Translations under genes and position numbers: made by a program
The notes under the pieces: model-generated
The model's database searches: none
What the model was told of the DNA's origin: nothing
What the model saw: only the letters and a program-made list of their open reading frames with translations
NCBI GenBank assembly: GCA_963822765.1
Contig: CAWGJL010000029.1
Location: forward strand, 1-64,000
Length of the DNA stretch: 64,000 bases
Direction of reading: 5' to 3'
From: Palsa-504 sp963822765
GTDB lineage: Bacteria > Actinomycetota > Actinomycetes > Streptosporangiales > Streptosporangiaceae
In this document: positions 50,785 to 59,808 of the stretch, one piece after another
Numbering within the stretch: the stretch's first letter is position 1
Layout of the letters: the number at the start of each line of letters is the position of its first letter

Positions 50785-53630
50785 ATGACAGATTTCGCCG
50801 CACGCCACATCGGGCCCGACGAGGCCGCCCAGCGGCACATGCTGGACAGCCTCGGCTATGCCTCCCTCGACGAGCTCATCCGCGCCGCGCTGCCCGAAGA
50901 CGCCGAGCTCCCCACCCACCTCCCCAGCCCCCTTCTTTCCCTGCCCGACCCGCTGACCGAGACCCAGTCCCTGGCCGAGCTGCGCCGGATGGCCGGCCGG
51001 AACCAGGTGCTGACCTCCATGATCGGCCTGGGCTACTACGACACCATCACGCCGGCCGTCATCCGCCGCAACGTCCTGGAGAACCCCGCCTGGTACACGG
51101 CGTACACCCCCTACCAGCCCGAGATCTCCCAGGGCCGGCTCGAGGCGCTGCTGAACTTCCAGACCATGATCGCCGACCTCACCGCGCTGCCCTGGGCCGG
51201 CGCCTCGCTGCTGGACGAGGCCACCGCCGCGGTGGAGGCCATGACCCTGGCCCGGCGGGCCGCGCGACGGGGACACGTCTTCCTGGCCGACGCTGACTGC
51301 CTGCCCCAGACGCTCGCCGTGCTGCGCACCCGGGCCGAGCCGCTCGGCATCCACCTGGTCGTCGAACCGGTGACGGCCGAGGTCATTGAGGCCCAGGACG
51401 ACCTGTTCGGCGTCCTGCTCCAGTTCCCCGGCGCGTCGGGTACGGTCCGGGACCTGGGGCCGCTGATCGAGGCCGCGCACGCCCGCGGCGCGCTGGCCGC
51501 GGTGGCCGCCGACCTGCTCGCGCTCACCTTGCTCACGCCGCCCGGCGAGCTGGGCGCGGACATCGCGGTGGGCTCCAGCCAGCGGTTCGGCGTGCCGCTG
51601 TTCTTCGGCGGGCCGCACGCGGGTTACATCGCGGTCAGTGACCCGCTCAAGCGCCAGCTACCCGGCCGGCTGGTCGGGGTGTCGGTGGACGCCGACGGCC
51701 GGCCCGCCTACCGCCTCGCGCTGCAGGCCCGGGAACAGCACATCCGGCGCGAGAAGGCCACGAGCAACATCTGCACGGCTCAGGTCCTGCTGGCCGTGAC
51801 CGCCGCCATGTACGCCGCCTATCACGGGCCCGAAGGGCTGGCCGCCATCGCCCGGGGTGCGCACCGTAGCGCCGCGGTTCTCGCCGCCACCATGCACGAA
51901 TATGGTCACCGAACGGACCGTGGTGACTTCTTCGACACGATCCGGATCGTCTTCCGGGGCGGACGCGACGAGGCGGTCCACGCCGCGAGCCGGGCCCGGG
52001 CCGCGGGCTACAACCTGTACCTGGCACCCGATGGCGCGCTGCAGGTCAGCTGCGATGAGACCACCACCGACGAGCAGTTGCGGGAGCTCGTGGCCGCGAT
52101 CTGCCAGGTGGAGCGGCCCGCGGACGTCGAGCTGTCCGAAGCGGCGCCCGACGTGCTGCCGGCCGGCCTGCGGCGCACCTCGCCGTTCCTCACCCATCCG
52201 GTGTTCAGTACGCACCGCAGCGAGACCTCGATGCTGCGCTACCTGCGGCGGCTAGCCGACTTCGACATCGCCCTGGACCGGTCGATGATCCCGCTCGGCT
52301 CGTGCACGATGAAACTGAACGCGGCGGCCGAGATGGAGCCCATCAGCTGGCCGGAGTTCGCCGGGCTGCACCCGTTCGTGCCGGCCGCGCAGGCCGGAGG
52401 CTACCTGGAGCTGATCGAGTCGCTCGAGGTCCGGCTGGCCCGGCTCACCGGCTACGACGCGGTGTCCGTCCAGCCGAACGCCGGCTCCCAGGGCGAACTG
52501 GCGGGCCTGCTGGCGATCCGGGCCTATCACGCCTCCCGCGGCGAGCAGGACCGGGACGTGTGCCTGATCCCGGAGTCGGCGCACGGCACCAACGCGGCCA
52601 GCGCGGTGCTGGCCGGGCTCCGGGTCGCGGTGGTCAAGTGCGGCTCGGACGGCACCATCGACCTCGGTGACCTGACAGGTCGGGTTGGAAGCGCATGCGG
52701 GCCGGGTGGCAGCGATCATGTTGACTTATCCGTCCACTGCGGGTGTGTACGAGCAGAACGTCAGGAGCCGTCTGCGCGGCGGTGCACGAGGCCGGCGGCC
52801 AGGTCTACATCGACGGCGCGAACCTCAACGCGCTGGTCGGGGTGGCCACGCTGCCGTCCTTCGGCGCTGACGTGTCACACCTGAACCTGCACAAGACGTT
52901 CTGCATCCCGCACGGCGGCGGCGGCCCGGGCGTGGGCCCGGTCGCGGTCCGCGCCCACCTGACGGAGTTCCTGCCCGGTCGCGGCGAGGTCGGCCCGGTC
53001 GCGGCCGCGCCCTACGGCTCCGCGGGCATCCTGCCCATCTCGTGGGCGTACATCGCGATGATGGGCGCGGCCGGGCTCCGCCGGGCGACCCAGGTCGCGG
53101 TGCTGTCGGCCAACTACGTGGCCCGGCGGCTGGCACCGCACTACCCGGTGCTGTACACCGGGCGGAACGGCCTGGTCGCGCACGAATGCGTCATCGACTT
53201 GCGCCCGCTGACCCAGGACACCGGCGTCAGCGTGGACGACGTGGCCAAGCGGCTGATCGACTACGGGTTCCACGCGCCCACCATGTCGTTCCCGGTGGCC
53301 GGCACGTTCATGATCGAGCCCACCGAGAGCGAGAGCCTGGCCGAGCTCGACCGGTTCTGCGACGCGATGATCGCGATCAGGGCCGAGATCACGCGGGTGG
53401 CCGACGGGGAGTTCGACCCGCACGACAACCCGCTGAAGAATGCCCCGCACACCGCGGAAATGCTCATCGCGGGGGAGTGGAAGCACCCGTACCAGCAGGA
53501 GGAGGCGGCCTATCCGGCGGGCACGGATCGCCGCGCCAAGTACTGGCCGCCAGTGCGCCGGATCGACCAGGCCTACGGCGACCGGAACCTGCTCTGCGCC
53601 TGCCCTCCCCCCGAAGCCTTCGCCGACTAA
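50785..53630 (+). pseudogene. gcvP: glycine dehydrogenase (decarboxylating), P protein, with two one-base insertions
   Basis: The PLP-dependent P protein of the glycine cleavage system is about 948 residues when corrected, the family's normal length. The N-terminal half is continuous to about 52683 (FAARHIGPDEAAQRHML, GLGYYDTITP, YTAYTPYQPEISQGRLEALL, SMIPLGSCTMKLN). Removing an extra T near 52687 (GGGTTGGAAG) restores EAHAGRVAAIMLTYPSTAGVYEQNVR. Removing an extra A near 52770 (GTCAGGAGCC) restores AVCAAVHEAGGQVYIDGANLNA and the PLP-lysine region LNLHKTFCIPHGGGGPG through the end. Two insertions within 85 bases of an essential-looking gene suggest sequencing error, but decay cannot be excluded. 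GGGAGG lies 6 nt before the ATG, with the glycine riboswitch upstream. Confidence 0.88.
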
Positions 53631-53666
53631 CCCGGGAGCGTAGTGAATCCCGGGGTTCATTCGGTT

Positions 53667-53693
53667 CCGGCCGGTCCGGCCGGTCCGGCCGGG
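53667..53693. repeat. 9-bp tandem repeat, three copies
   Basis: CCGGCCGGT is repeated three times (last base changed) in the 260-base gap between gcvP and the cupin gene. The rest of the gap is GC-rich with no convincing gene or terminator. Confidence 0.6.
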
Positions 53694-53889
53694 ACCTGGC
53701 CGCACGCAAACGCGCCCGCCCCCTCCTGCGCGTGCCGCCTGGCGCCCCCGGTTGGGACGCTGGGGAGGGTGCGGCACGCGCAGGCGCGGGAGGCGGGGGC
53801 GGGCGCGGCGGGTAACGGCGACCGGGGCTGGCAGGAAAACGGCGGGGGGTTCAGCTCGCGGTCGCCGCGGAGGTGGCTCGGAATAGCTC

Positions 53890-54387
53890 TTACGGGCTGG
53901 CGACGGGGAAGGCGTCCAGGTCGGACAGGTGCGGGGGCAGGCTGATAGCGACCACGCTCTCCTGCTCCTGGGGGTCGGTACGGGCGACGACGGCCACGGT
54001 CATGACGTCGCTGCGGTTCACCGGCAGGTGCGGGGTGCCCGGCGGGACGTACATGAAGTCGCCGGCCTTGACCACGGTGCGGTGGCGCAGGCCCTCGCCG
54101 TGCCATACCTCGGTCTCGCCGCTGACGGTGTAGATGGCGGACTCGTGTCCGTCGTGGACGTGGGGAACGCCGCGAGTGCCGGGCGGGATCGTCACCAGGT
54201 GCAGGCACAGGGCCCGGGAACCGGCCGACCGGCTGCTCACGCCGGTGGCCAGGCTCATGCCCTGCTTCCCGTCGTAGCTTCCGCCCGCGCGGATAATGAT
54301 GACCTCACCGGAGGCATCGCCGGAAATGTCAACCGCCGCCGCCGGCCCGTGGAGTGCTCTCTCCCAGACATCGGTTACTCTGAGCAT
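53890..54387 (-). CDS. cupin domain protein
   Basis: The 165-residue protein has both cupin motifs: VPHVHDGHESAIYTVSGETEVWHG (His-His-Glu metal ligands) and AGDFMYVPPGTPHLPVN (final His). It is a small soluble beta-barrel, perhaps a sensor or an enzyme acting on a small acid or sugar; the substrate is not predictable. It is transcribed leftward from an unusually A/T-rich segment holding the palindrome at 54432-54449. Confidence 0.8.
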   Translation of the reverse strand: MLRVTDVWERALHGPAAAVDISGDASGEVIIIRAGGSYDGKQGMSLATGVSSRSAGSRALCLHLVTIPPGTRGVPHVHDGHESAIYTVSGETEVWHGEGLRHRTVVKAGDFMYVPPGTPHLPVNRSDVMTVAVVARTDPQEQESVVAISLPPHLSDLDAFPVASP

Positions 54388-54431
54388 TTAATCGTATCCT
54401 ATCCGTGATGTCTCCCTATGTCAGATTATGA

Positions 54432-54449
54432 CTATCTGTATTCAGATAG
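54432..54449. promoter_or_regulatory. palindrome in A/T-rich promoter region of the cupin gene
   Basis: CTATCTG-TATT-CAGATAG is a perfect 7-bp inverted repeat 45 bases before the cupin ATG, in a ~100-base A/T-rich island unlike the rest of the window. It is a candidate operator. Confidence 0.5.
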
Positions 54450-54478
54450 ATACTCTCGGTAAAGTAACTATGTGCTGT

Positions 54479-54676
54479 CTATTTGGTTAGGTGCATCTCA
54501 CCTGAAAGTAAGTATTGCTCGCCCAGCGCCGCCAGCACCCGGGCGGCTACCCCGTCGGCGGCGGCGAGCCCGTACAGCAGGTGCACCGGGCGGATCTGAT
54601 CATCGCCTCGCTCGGTGGCCTTGCCCTTGGCCAGCAACACGACCTTCCGGGCCTTGTCGGTGAATCGTTCGAACAT
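54479..54676 (-). CDS. short Clp N-terminal-domain protein
   Basis: The 65-residue protein begins with the Clp-N signature MFERFTDKARKVVLLAKGKA and continues RPVHLLYGLAAADGVAARVLAAL, about one of the two repeats found in ClpA/ClpC N-domains. There is no ATPase part. It follows the HTH gene by 18 bases and repeats the pairing seen at 62510-63498. It may act as an adaptor or decoy for Clp substrates, or it may be a truncated remnant. It ends in an A/T-rich stretch, which hints that a longer gene was cut here. Confidence 0.7.
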   Translation of the reverse strand: MFERFTDKARKVVLLAKGKATERGDDQIRPVHLLYGLAAADGVAARVLAALGEQYLLSGEMHLTK

Positions 54677-54694
54677 CGCGGGTATCCCCTTGAC

Positions 54695-54946
54695 TCAGCG
54701 GACGCGGGCGCGTCGGCGGGCCGGATGGCTGATGTCTGTCCGGCGTGCGTGCTTCTTGTGAACGGCCTGCCGCGATACGCCGAGGATCTCCGCGATCTCC
54801 TGCCACGACCAGCCGTGCTCCCGTGCGTTGTCCACCTGGAGCGCCTCGAGTTGTTCCAGCAACCTGCGCAGCGCGGCCACGGCCCGGAGCCCGGTACGCG
54901 GGTCCGAGCTGTCCGCCGCGGCAGCCAGGGCGGGTGCGTTGTCCAT
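54695..54946 (-). CDS. small helix-turn-helix regulator paired with a Clp-N gene (copy 1)
   Basis: The 83-residue protein has a helical N-part (GLRAVAALRRLLEQLEALQVDNARE) and a compact HTH (HGWSWQEIAEILGVSRQAVHKKHARR). It closely resembles the protein at 63277-63498, including the recognition helix. Two palindromes lie directly before its ATG at the same spacing as in the other copy, so autoregulation is likely. Confidence 0.75.
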   Translation of the reverse strand: MDNAPALAAAADSSDPRTGLRAVAALRRLLEQLEALQVDNAREHGWSWQEIAEILGVSRQAVHKKHARRTDISHPARRRARVR

Positions 54947-54948
54947 GT

Positions 54949-54993
54949 TGTCAATTTATGTTGACACCAGCCGCTTGTCAACCTCAGTTGACG
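54949..54993 (-). promoter_or_regulatory. twin palindromic operators before HTH/Clp-N pair 1
   Basis: TGTCAA-TTTATG-TTGACA (54949-54966) and TGTCAA-CCTCAG-TTGACG (54976-54993) have centres 27 bp apart. The first lies 2 bases from the HTH start codon. The same arrangement precedes the second HTH/Clp-N pair. Confidence 0.7.
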
Positions 54994-55146
54994 CCGCGCG
55001 CGGGCGCCTGCCGATTACGATGCGCTTACGAGGAGCGGCTGAACCGTGCGAGATGGCGTCACGTACCCGTAACTAAAGGGGAGGAGCCCGGGAGAGCCAT
55101 CCGGGCCGGTTGAGCATACGATCCAGCTAGGCCCGCAAGGGAGGGA

Positions 55147-56598
55147 ATGGTGACCAGCCTGACCAGGGGACCGGTCCCGGCTCGTCGTGCCGGGAACGAG
55201 TATCCCCGGCCACGGCGAAACCCGCGCCGCCCGCAGCCGGCCTCGTCCCGGCCGGAGCCGCAGGCACCACGGCCCGTTCCGCATCAAAAGGCGTACGGAC
55301 GGGTCAGCCCGCGCGCGGTCCTGGCCGTCATCGGGATCGGCGCGCTGGCCGTCGTCGTGCTGTGGTGGCACAGCACCCCCGACGTCAGCGGGCTCGGCGG
55401 CTGGCTGACCGGAGCGGGCGAGGTCCTCGGGCTGCTCGCCGGGTACGGCGTGGTGGTCCTGGTCGCGCTGATGGCCCGGCTTCCGCCGCTGGAGCGCGGT
55501 ATCGGCACCGATCACCTGGCCCGGTGGCACGCGATGGGCGGCCGGTACATCGTGAGCCTGGTCGTCGCGCACGGCCTGCTGATCTTGTGGGGCTATGCGA
55601 CCGAGGCGCACACCAGCCTGACCAGCGAGACGGCCACGCTGCTGACCCAGTACCCGGACGTGCTGATGGCCACCGTGGCCGGGTTCCTGCTGCTCGGCGT
55701 GGGCATCGTCTCGATGCGCGCGGCCCGGCGGCGGGTCCGCTACGAGACCTGGTACTACCTGCACCTGTACACCTACCTGGCCATCGCGCTGGCCTTCAGC
55801 CATCAGTTCGCCGTCGGCGCGTCGTTCATCAGCAACCTGGCCGCGCGGTTCTGGTGGTCGGCGATGTACCTGACCGTGGCGGTCCTGGTGCTGTGGTACC
55901 GGGTGGCGGTCCCGCTGCGCGCGTTCGCCAGGCACCGGTTCACGGTCGTCGGGGTGAAGCCCGAAGGGCCCGGCGTGATCTCGGTCTACATCGGCGGCTC
56001 GCACCTCGACGAGCTCGCGGCCGAGCCCGGGCAGTTCTTCCGCTGGCGCTTCCTGACCAGGTCGCAGTGGTGGTCGTCGCACCCGTACTCGCTATCGGCC
56101 GCGCCGGGCACCGACCTGCTGCGGATCACGGCCAAGGACATCGGCGACCACAGCCGGGCCCTGTCCCAGCTGCGGCCGGGCACCCGGGTCATGGCCGAGG
56201 GACCTTACGGTGCGTTCACCGCCGGGCGTTCGGGCCGCGGCGTGGTGCTGCTGGCCGGCGGGGTGGGCATCACCCCGCTGCGGGCCATGTTCTCCACCCT
56301 CCCCGGCCCGGTCACCCTGGTCTACCGCGCGAGCAGCGAGCAGGACATCGTGTTCCGGGACGAGCTCGACGCGATCGCGGCCGCTCGCGGTGCGAAGGTG
56401 TACTACCTGGTCGGGTCGCGGGCCGAGATCGGCGGCGATCCGCTGTCGCCCCGGATGCTGCGCTCGCTGGTACCCGGGCTGGACCAGCAGGAGATCTACG
56501 TGTGCGGGCCGTCCGGAATGATCTCGGCCGCGGTCGACGCGCTGCGTGGCGCGGGGGTACCGCAGCGGCAGATCCACTTCGAATCGTTCGAGTTCTGA
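55147..56598 (+). CDS. ferric-reductase-like transmembrane protein with FAD/NAD-binding domain
   Basis: The 483-residue protein has a disordered Pro/Arg N-terminus (1-55), then six helices with haem-ligand type histidines (RWHAMGGRYIVSLVVAHGLLI, WYYLHLYTYLAIALAFSHQF), as in NOX/FRE-type transmembrane domains. A ferredoxin-reductase-like C-terminus (about 260-483) follows, with HPYSLSAAPG (FAD), VLLAGGVGITPLRAMF (NAD) and YVCGPSGMI. It should pass electrons from NAD(P)H through FAD and haem across the membrane. The following FMN-binding and ApbE genes suggest a flavin protein as the outer partner. ATG 55147 or GTG 55150 could be the start; GGGAGGG fits the latter slightly better. Confidence 0.85.
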   Translation: MVTSLTRGPVPARRAGNEYPRPRRNPRRPQPASSRPEPQAPRPVPHQKAYGRVSPRAVLAVIGIGALAVVVLWWHSTPDVSGLGGWLTGAGEVLGLLAGYGVVVLVALMARLPPLERGIGTDHLARWHAMGGRYIVSLVVAHGLLILWGYATEAHTSLTSETATLLTQYPDVLMATVAGFLLLGVGIVSMRAARRRVRYETWYYLHLYTYLAIALAFSHQFAVGASFISNLAARFWWSAMYLTVAVLVLWYRVAVPLRAFARHRFTVVGVKPEGPGVISVYIGGSHLDELAAEPGQFFRWRFLTRSQWWSSHPYSLSAAPGTDLLRITAKDIGDHSRALSQLRPGTRVMAEGPYGAFTAGRSGRGVVLLAGGVGITPLRAMFSTLPGPVTLVYRASSEQDIVFRDELDAIAAARGAKVYYLVGSRAEIGGDPLSPRMLRSLVPGLDQQEIYVCGPSGMISAAVDALRGAGVPQRQIHFESFEF

Positions 56599-56613
56599 GG
56601 AGACGATCACGAC

Positions 56614-57087
56614 ATGCGCCGGGTGATCCTCGCCGTCACGGGCACCATCGCCGGTCTGGTGGCCCTGCTGTCGTTCAAGGCCCACGTCCCGACCGTGCCG
56701 GTGGCGGCGACCACCGGAACGGGCGGCGGGTCGTCCACATCGTCGTCGTCTTCCTCCGCCGCCCGGACGATCCCCGGGGAGTTCCAGAGCGTGGCTGGCA
56801 CCTTGACGGCGGGCGAAACCACAGTCACCGGCAAGGTGGCCAATACGGTCTACGGCCCGGTGCAGATCGAGCTGGTCGTGAAGAGCCACAAGATCGTGAA
56901 GGTCGCGGTGCTCGAGCAGCCGACCAACACCATTCACGACATCCAGATCGGCGAGTTCGCCTTCCCCAAGCTGATCAGCGAGACGCTGGCCGCGCAGAAC
57001 GCCAAGGTCGACGCCGTATCCGGAGCCAGCTACACCAGCGCGGGTTACATCGCCTCGCTGCAGAGCGCGGTCGACCACGGCCTGTGA
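56614..57087 (+). CDS. secreted/anchored FMN-binding domain protein
   Basis: The 157-residue protein has an N-terminal signal or anchor helix (RRVILAVTGTIAGLVALLSF), a Ser/Gly linker, and an FMN_bind domain ending in DAVSGASYTSAGYIASLQSAV. There the Ser/Thr of SGASYTS is the usual site of covalent FMN attachment by ApbE. It lies between the transmembrane reductase and apbE, so it is the expected external electron carrier of this operon. Confidence 0.88.
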   Translation: MRRVILAVTGTIAGLVALLSFKAHVPTVPVAATTGTGGGSSTSSSSSSAARTIPGEFQSVAGTLTAGETTVTGKVANTVYGPVQIELVVKSHKIVKVAVLEQPTNTIHDIQIGEFAFPKLISETLAAQNAKVDAVSGASYTSAGYIASLQSAVDHGL

Positions 57088-57094
57088 TCCGCCG

Positions 57095-57874
57095 GTGAGC
57101 GGCCTGCGGCCGGGGCGGCTCCGGCATGCCGAGCACGTGATGGGCACCGTGGTGTCGTTCGACGTACCGGACTGGGCCGGACATGATGCCGGGAGCGGCC
57201 CGGTCCTGGATGGCGTGGTGCAGTGGCTGCACTGGGTCGACGCCACGTTTTCGCCGTACCGCGATGACAGTGAGGTGAGCCGGTTCGGCCGCGGATCGCT
57301 CGCGCTCGCCGACTGCGCGCCCGAGATGGCCGAGGTGCTGGCCGCCTGCGCCGAGGTCAGCGCGCTGAGCGGCGGGTACTTCACGGCCTGGCCCGGCGGC
57401 CGGTTCGACCCATCGGGATACGTGAAGGGCTGGGCCATCGAGCGCGCCGCCGCGATGCTGGCCGCGGCCGGCTCGGCCGAGCACAGCGTCAACGGCGGCG
57501 GCGACATCCAGTGCGTCGGTGACCGCGGTCCCGGTCAGGCGTGGCGGGTGGGGATCACCGACCCGCTGCGGCCGGGATCGCTCGCCCTGGTCGTCACCGG
57601 GCAGGACTTTGCCGTCGCGACCTCCGGCGTCGCCGAGCGCGGCGCGCACATCGTCAACCCGCACACCGGCCAGCCGGCCGCCGGCCTGGCCAGCCTCACC
57701 GTGGTCGGTGCGCGGCTGGCCGCCACCGATGCCTACGCCACGGCGGCCTTCGCCATGGGGCCTGCCGCCCGGGACTGGGTGGAGGGCCTGGACGGCTACG
57801 AGGCGTTCGCGATCACCCCCGGCGGGCAGGTCTGGCAGACCAGCGGATTCCGGGCCTACCTGGCCTCGGCCTGA
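57095..57874 (+). CDS. apbE: FAD:protein FMN transferase
   Basis: This 259-residue ApbE-family enzyme splits FAD and links FMN to a Thr/Ser of target proteins. Motifs: HVMGTVVSFDV, FSPYRDDSEVSRF, DPSGYVKGWAIERAA, VNGGGDIQCVGDRG, and DAYATAAFAMG with the Mg-binding Asp. It is shorter than exported ApbE proteins and has no signal peptide. GTG start, eight bases after the FMN-binding gene, whose product is its likely substrate. Confidence 0.9.
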   Translation: MSGLRPGRLRHAEHVMGTVVSFDVPDWAGHDAGSGPVLDGVVQWLHWVDATFSPYRDDSEVSRFGRGSLALADCAPEMAEVLAACAEVSALSGGYFTAWPGGRFDPSGYVKGWAIERAAAMLAAAGSAEHSVNGGGDIQCVGDRGPGQAWRVGITDPLRPGSLALVVTGQDFAVATSGVAERGAHIVNPHTGQPAAGLASLTVVGARLAATDAYATAAFAMGPAARDWVEGLDGYEAFAITPGGQVWQTSGFRAYLASA

Positions 57875-57941
57875 GGTACACCCGGCCGCGTCAGTCCCTG
57901 GTACGACGCGGACCGGGCGGCGGGCGAGCTACCGTCGGGGT

Positions 57942-59138
57942 ATGGATGCGCTCCGTCCTGCCCCGCTGACGCGGCTGCGACCAGGCCACTGGATCGCGAT
58001 CGACGCCGTGATCGCGGTGCTGCTGCTGTTCGTGTCCGGCGGCCTGGCCGACATCACCGGCCTCCCGCGGTGGGCAGCCGTGCTGATCGGGACCCTCGCC
58101 GTGCTTCCCGCCGCGGTCCGGCGACGGTGGCCGCGGGCCGTGCTCGCGCTGACCGCCGCGGGCTGGGCGACCGTGGCCGCGTTGAGTTTTTCCGTCGAGC
58201 CCCCGCTGGCGCTGGCCTTCGTGATGTACCTGATCCCGGTCCGGCTGACCCGGGCCGAGGCGCTGCGGCTGCTGGCCGGCTCGCTGGTGGTGGCGGCGGC
58301 CGGAGTGATCGCCTTCGGCCTGGTCCGGCACGGCGTCTACCGAGCGGGCGGGATGAGAGCCGCCGCGGGCCTGGGGCTGGAGAGCGGGCTGCTGATCGTG
58401 GGCGCGTGGCTGATCGGCTACCTGGTGCGGCTGCAGCGGGCCTATACGGCCGGGCTGTGGGCGCAGGGCGACCGGCAGGCCCGGGAGCAGCTGGCCGAGG
58501 CCCGCCGCGCGAACAGCGAGGAGCGGCTGCGCATCGCGCGCGAACTGCACGACGTAGTGGCGCACAGCATGAGCCTGATCGCTGTGCAGGCCGGGGTGGC
58601 CAACTACGTGGTGGGCGAGCACCCGGAGGAAGCGGCCCGGGCCCTGTCGTCCATCGAGGAGACCAGCCGCGGCGCGTTGCGCGAGATGCGCGCGCTGCTC
58701 GGCGTGCTCCGGGCCGAGGGGGATGAAGCCCTGGTCCCGGCGCCCGGGCTGGCCGACCTGAAGAGCCTGGTCGACCGGACCGCCGAGGCCGGCGTCCAGG
58801 TCTGCCTGGAGGTGCGCGGGGACCGGCCGCGGCTGTCCGCCGGCCTGGACCTGGCCGCGTACCGGGTGATCCAGGAGGCGGTCACCAACGTGATCAAGCA
58901 CGCCGCCACCGACCGCTGCCGGGTCACGGTCAGCTACGCCGCGGACGCGCTGGACCTGGAGATCACCGACGGCGGCGCCGGCCCGCGCCCGGCCGGCCGG
59001 GATCCGGCGGCGGGCCACGGCCTGACCGGGATGCGGGAGCGGGTCGGCATGTACGGCGGAGAGCTCAGCGCCGCCCCCCTTCCCGGTGGCGGCTTCCGGG
59101 TCGCGGCCCGGTTCCCGCTGACGGGCACCGCGGCGTGA
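57942..59138 (+). CDS. NarL-type sensor histidine kinase
   Basis: The 398-residue protein has four to six N-terminal transmembrane helices (about 15-165), then a HisKA_3 dimerisation domain with phospho-acceptor histidine in RIARELHDVVAHSMSLI and a HATPase with YRVIQEAVTNVIKHA, ITDGGAGP and GHGLTGMRERV. There is no extracellular sensor domain, so the signal is probably sensed within the membrane. It starts at ATG 57942; an upstream open frame belongs to another gene. It overlaps the response regulator by four bases (GTGA) and forms a two-component pair with it. The ferric-reductase/ApbE operon ends just upstream. Confidence 0.9.
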   Translation: MDALRPAPLTRLRPGHWIAIDAVIAVLLLFVSGGLADITGLPRWAAVLIGTLAVLPAAVRRRWPRAVLALTAAGWATVAALSFSVEPPLALAFVMYLIPVRLTRAEALRLLAGSLVVAAAGVIAFGLVRHGVYRAGGMRAAAGLGLESGLLIVGAWLIGYLVRLQRAYTAGLWAQGDRQAREQLAEARRANSEERLRIARELHDVVAHSMSLIAVQAGVANYVVGEHPEEAARALSSIEETSRGALREMRALLGVLRAEGDEALVPAPGLADLKSLVDRTAEAGVQVCLEVRGDRPRLSAGLDLAAYRVIQEAVTNVIKHAATDRCRVTVSYAADALDLEITDGGAGPRPAGRDPAAGHGLTGMRERVGMYGGELSAAPLPGGGFRVAARFPLTGTAA

Positions 59139-59797
59139 CCATCCGGGTGCTGGTCGCCGACGATCAGGCTCTGGTCCGCGGCAGCTTCCGCATCCTGGTG
59201 GACACCGCACCCGACCTGACCTCGGTCGGGGAGGCGGCCAGCGGCGCCGAGGCGGTCGAGCTGGCCCGGAGCGAGAAACCTGACTTGGTCTTGATGGACA
59301 TCCGGATGCCCGGCGTGGACGGGATCGAGGCGACCAGGCAGATCACCGCCGACCCGCAGACCTCCGCCGTCCGGGTGCTGATCCTGACCACCTTCGACCT
59401 CGACGAGTACGTCTTCGCCGCCCTGCGGGCCGGCGCGAGCGGTTTCCTGCTCAAGGACACCCCGCCGGCCGACTTGCTGGCCGCGATCCGGGTCGTCGCG
59501 GCCGGGGACGCGCTGCTCGCACCGGGCGTGACCCGGCGGCTCATCGCCGAGTTCACCCGCCGTCCCGAGCCGGCGCAGCGCCCGGCGGCCACGCTGGAAG
59601 AGGTCACCGAACGCGAACGCGAGGTGCTGACCCTGATCGGGCTCGGCCTGTCGAACACTGAGATCGCCGACCACCTGCACGTCAGCCTGTCCACGGCCAA
59701 GACTCACGTCGGGCGGCTGCTCATGAAGCTGGCCGCACGGGACCGCGCCCAGCTGGTCATCGCCGCCTACGAGGGCGGGCTGGTCGGCCGCGGCTGA
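59135..59797 (+). CDS. LuxR/NarL-family response regulator
   Basis: The 220-residue protein has a receiver domain with acidic pocket VLVADDQALVRG, phospho-acceptor Asp in PDLVLMDIRMPGVDG, Thr in LILTTFDLDEYVF and Lys in GFLLKDTPP. It has a C-terminal GerE HTH (TEREREVLTLIGLGLSNTEIADHLHVSLSTAKTHVGRLLMKL). It is the partner of the overlapping histidine kinase. Targets are unknown. Confidence 0.92.
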   Translation: MTIRVLVADDQALVRGSFRILVDTAPDLTSVGEAASGAEAVELARSEKPDLVLMDIRMPGVDGIEATRQITADPQTSAVRVLILTTFDLDEYVFAALRAGASGFLLKDTPPADLLAAIRVVAAGDALLAPGVTRRLIAEFTRRPEPAQRPAATLEEVTEREREVLTLIGLGLSNTEIADHLHVSLSTAKTHVGRLLMKLAARDRAQLVIAAYEGGLVGRG

Positions 59798-59808
59798 GGG
59801 GCGGCCGC

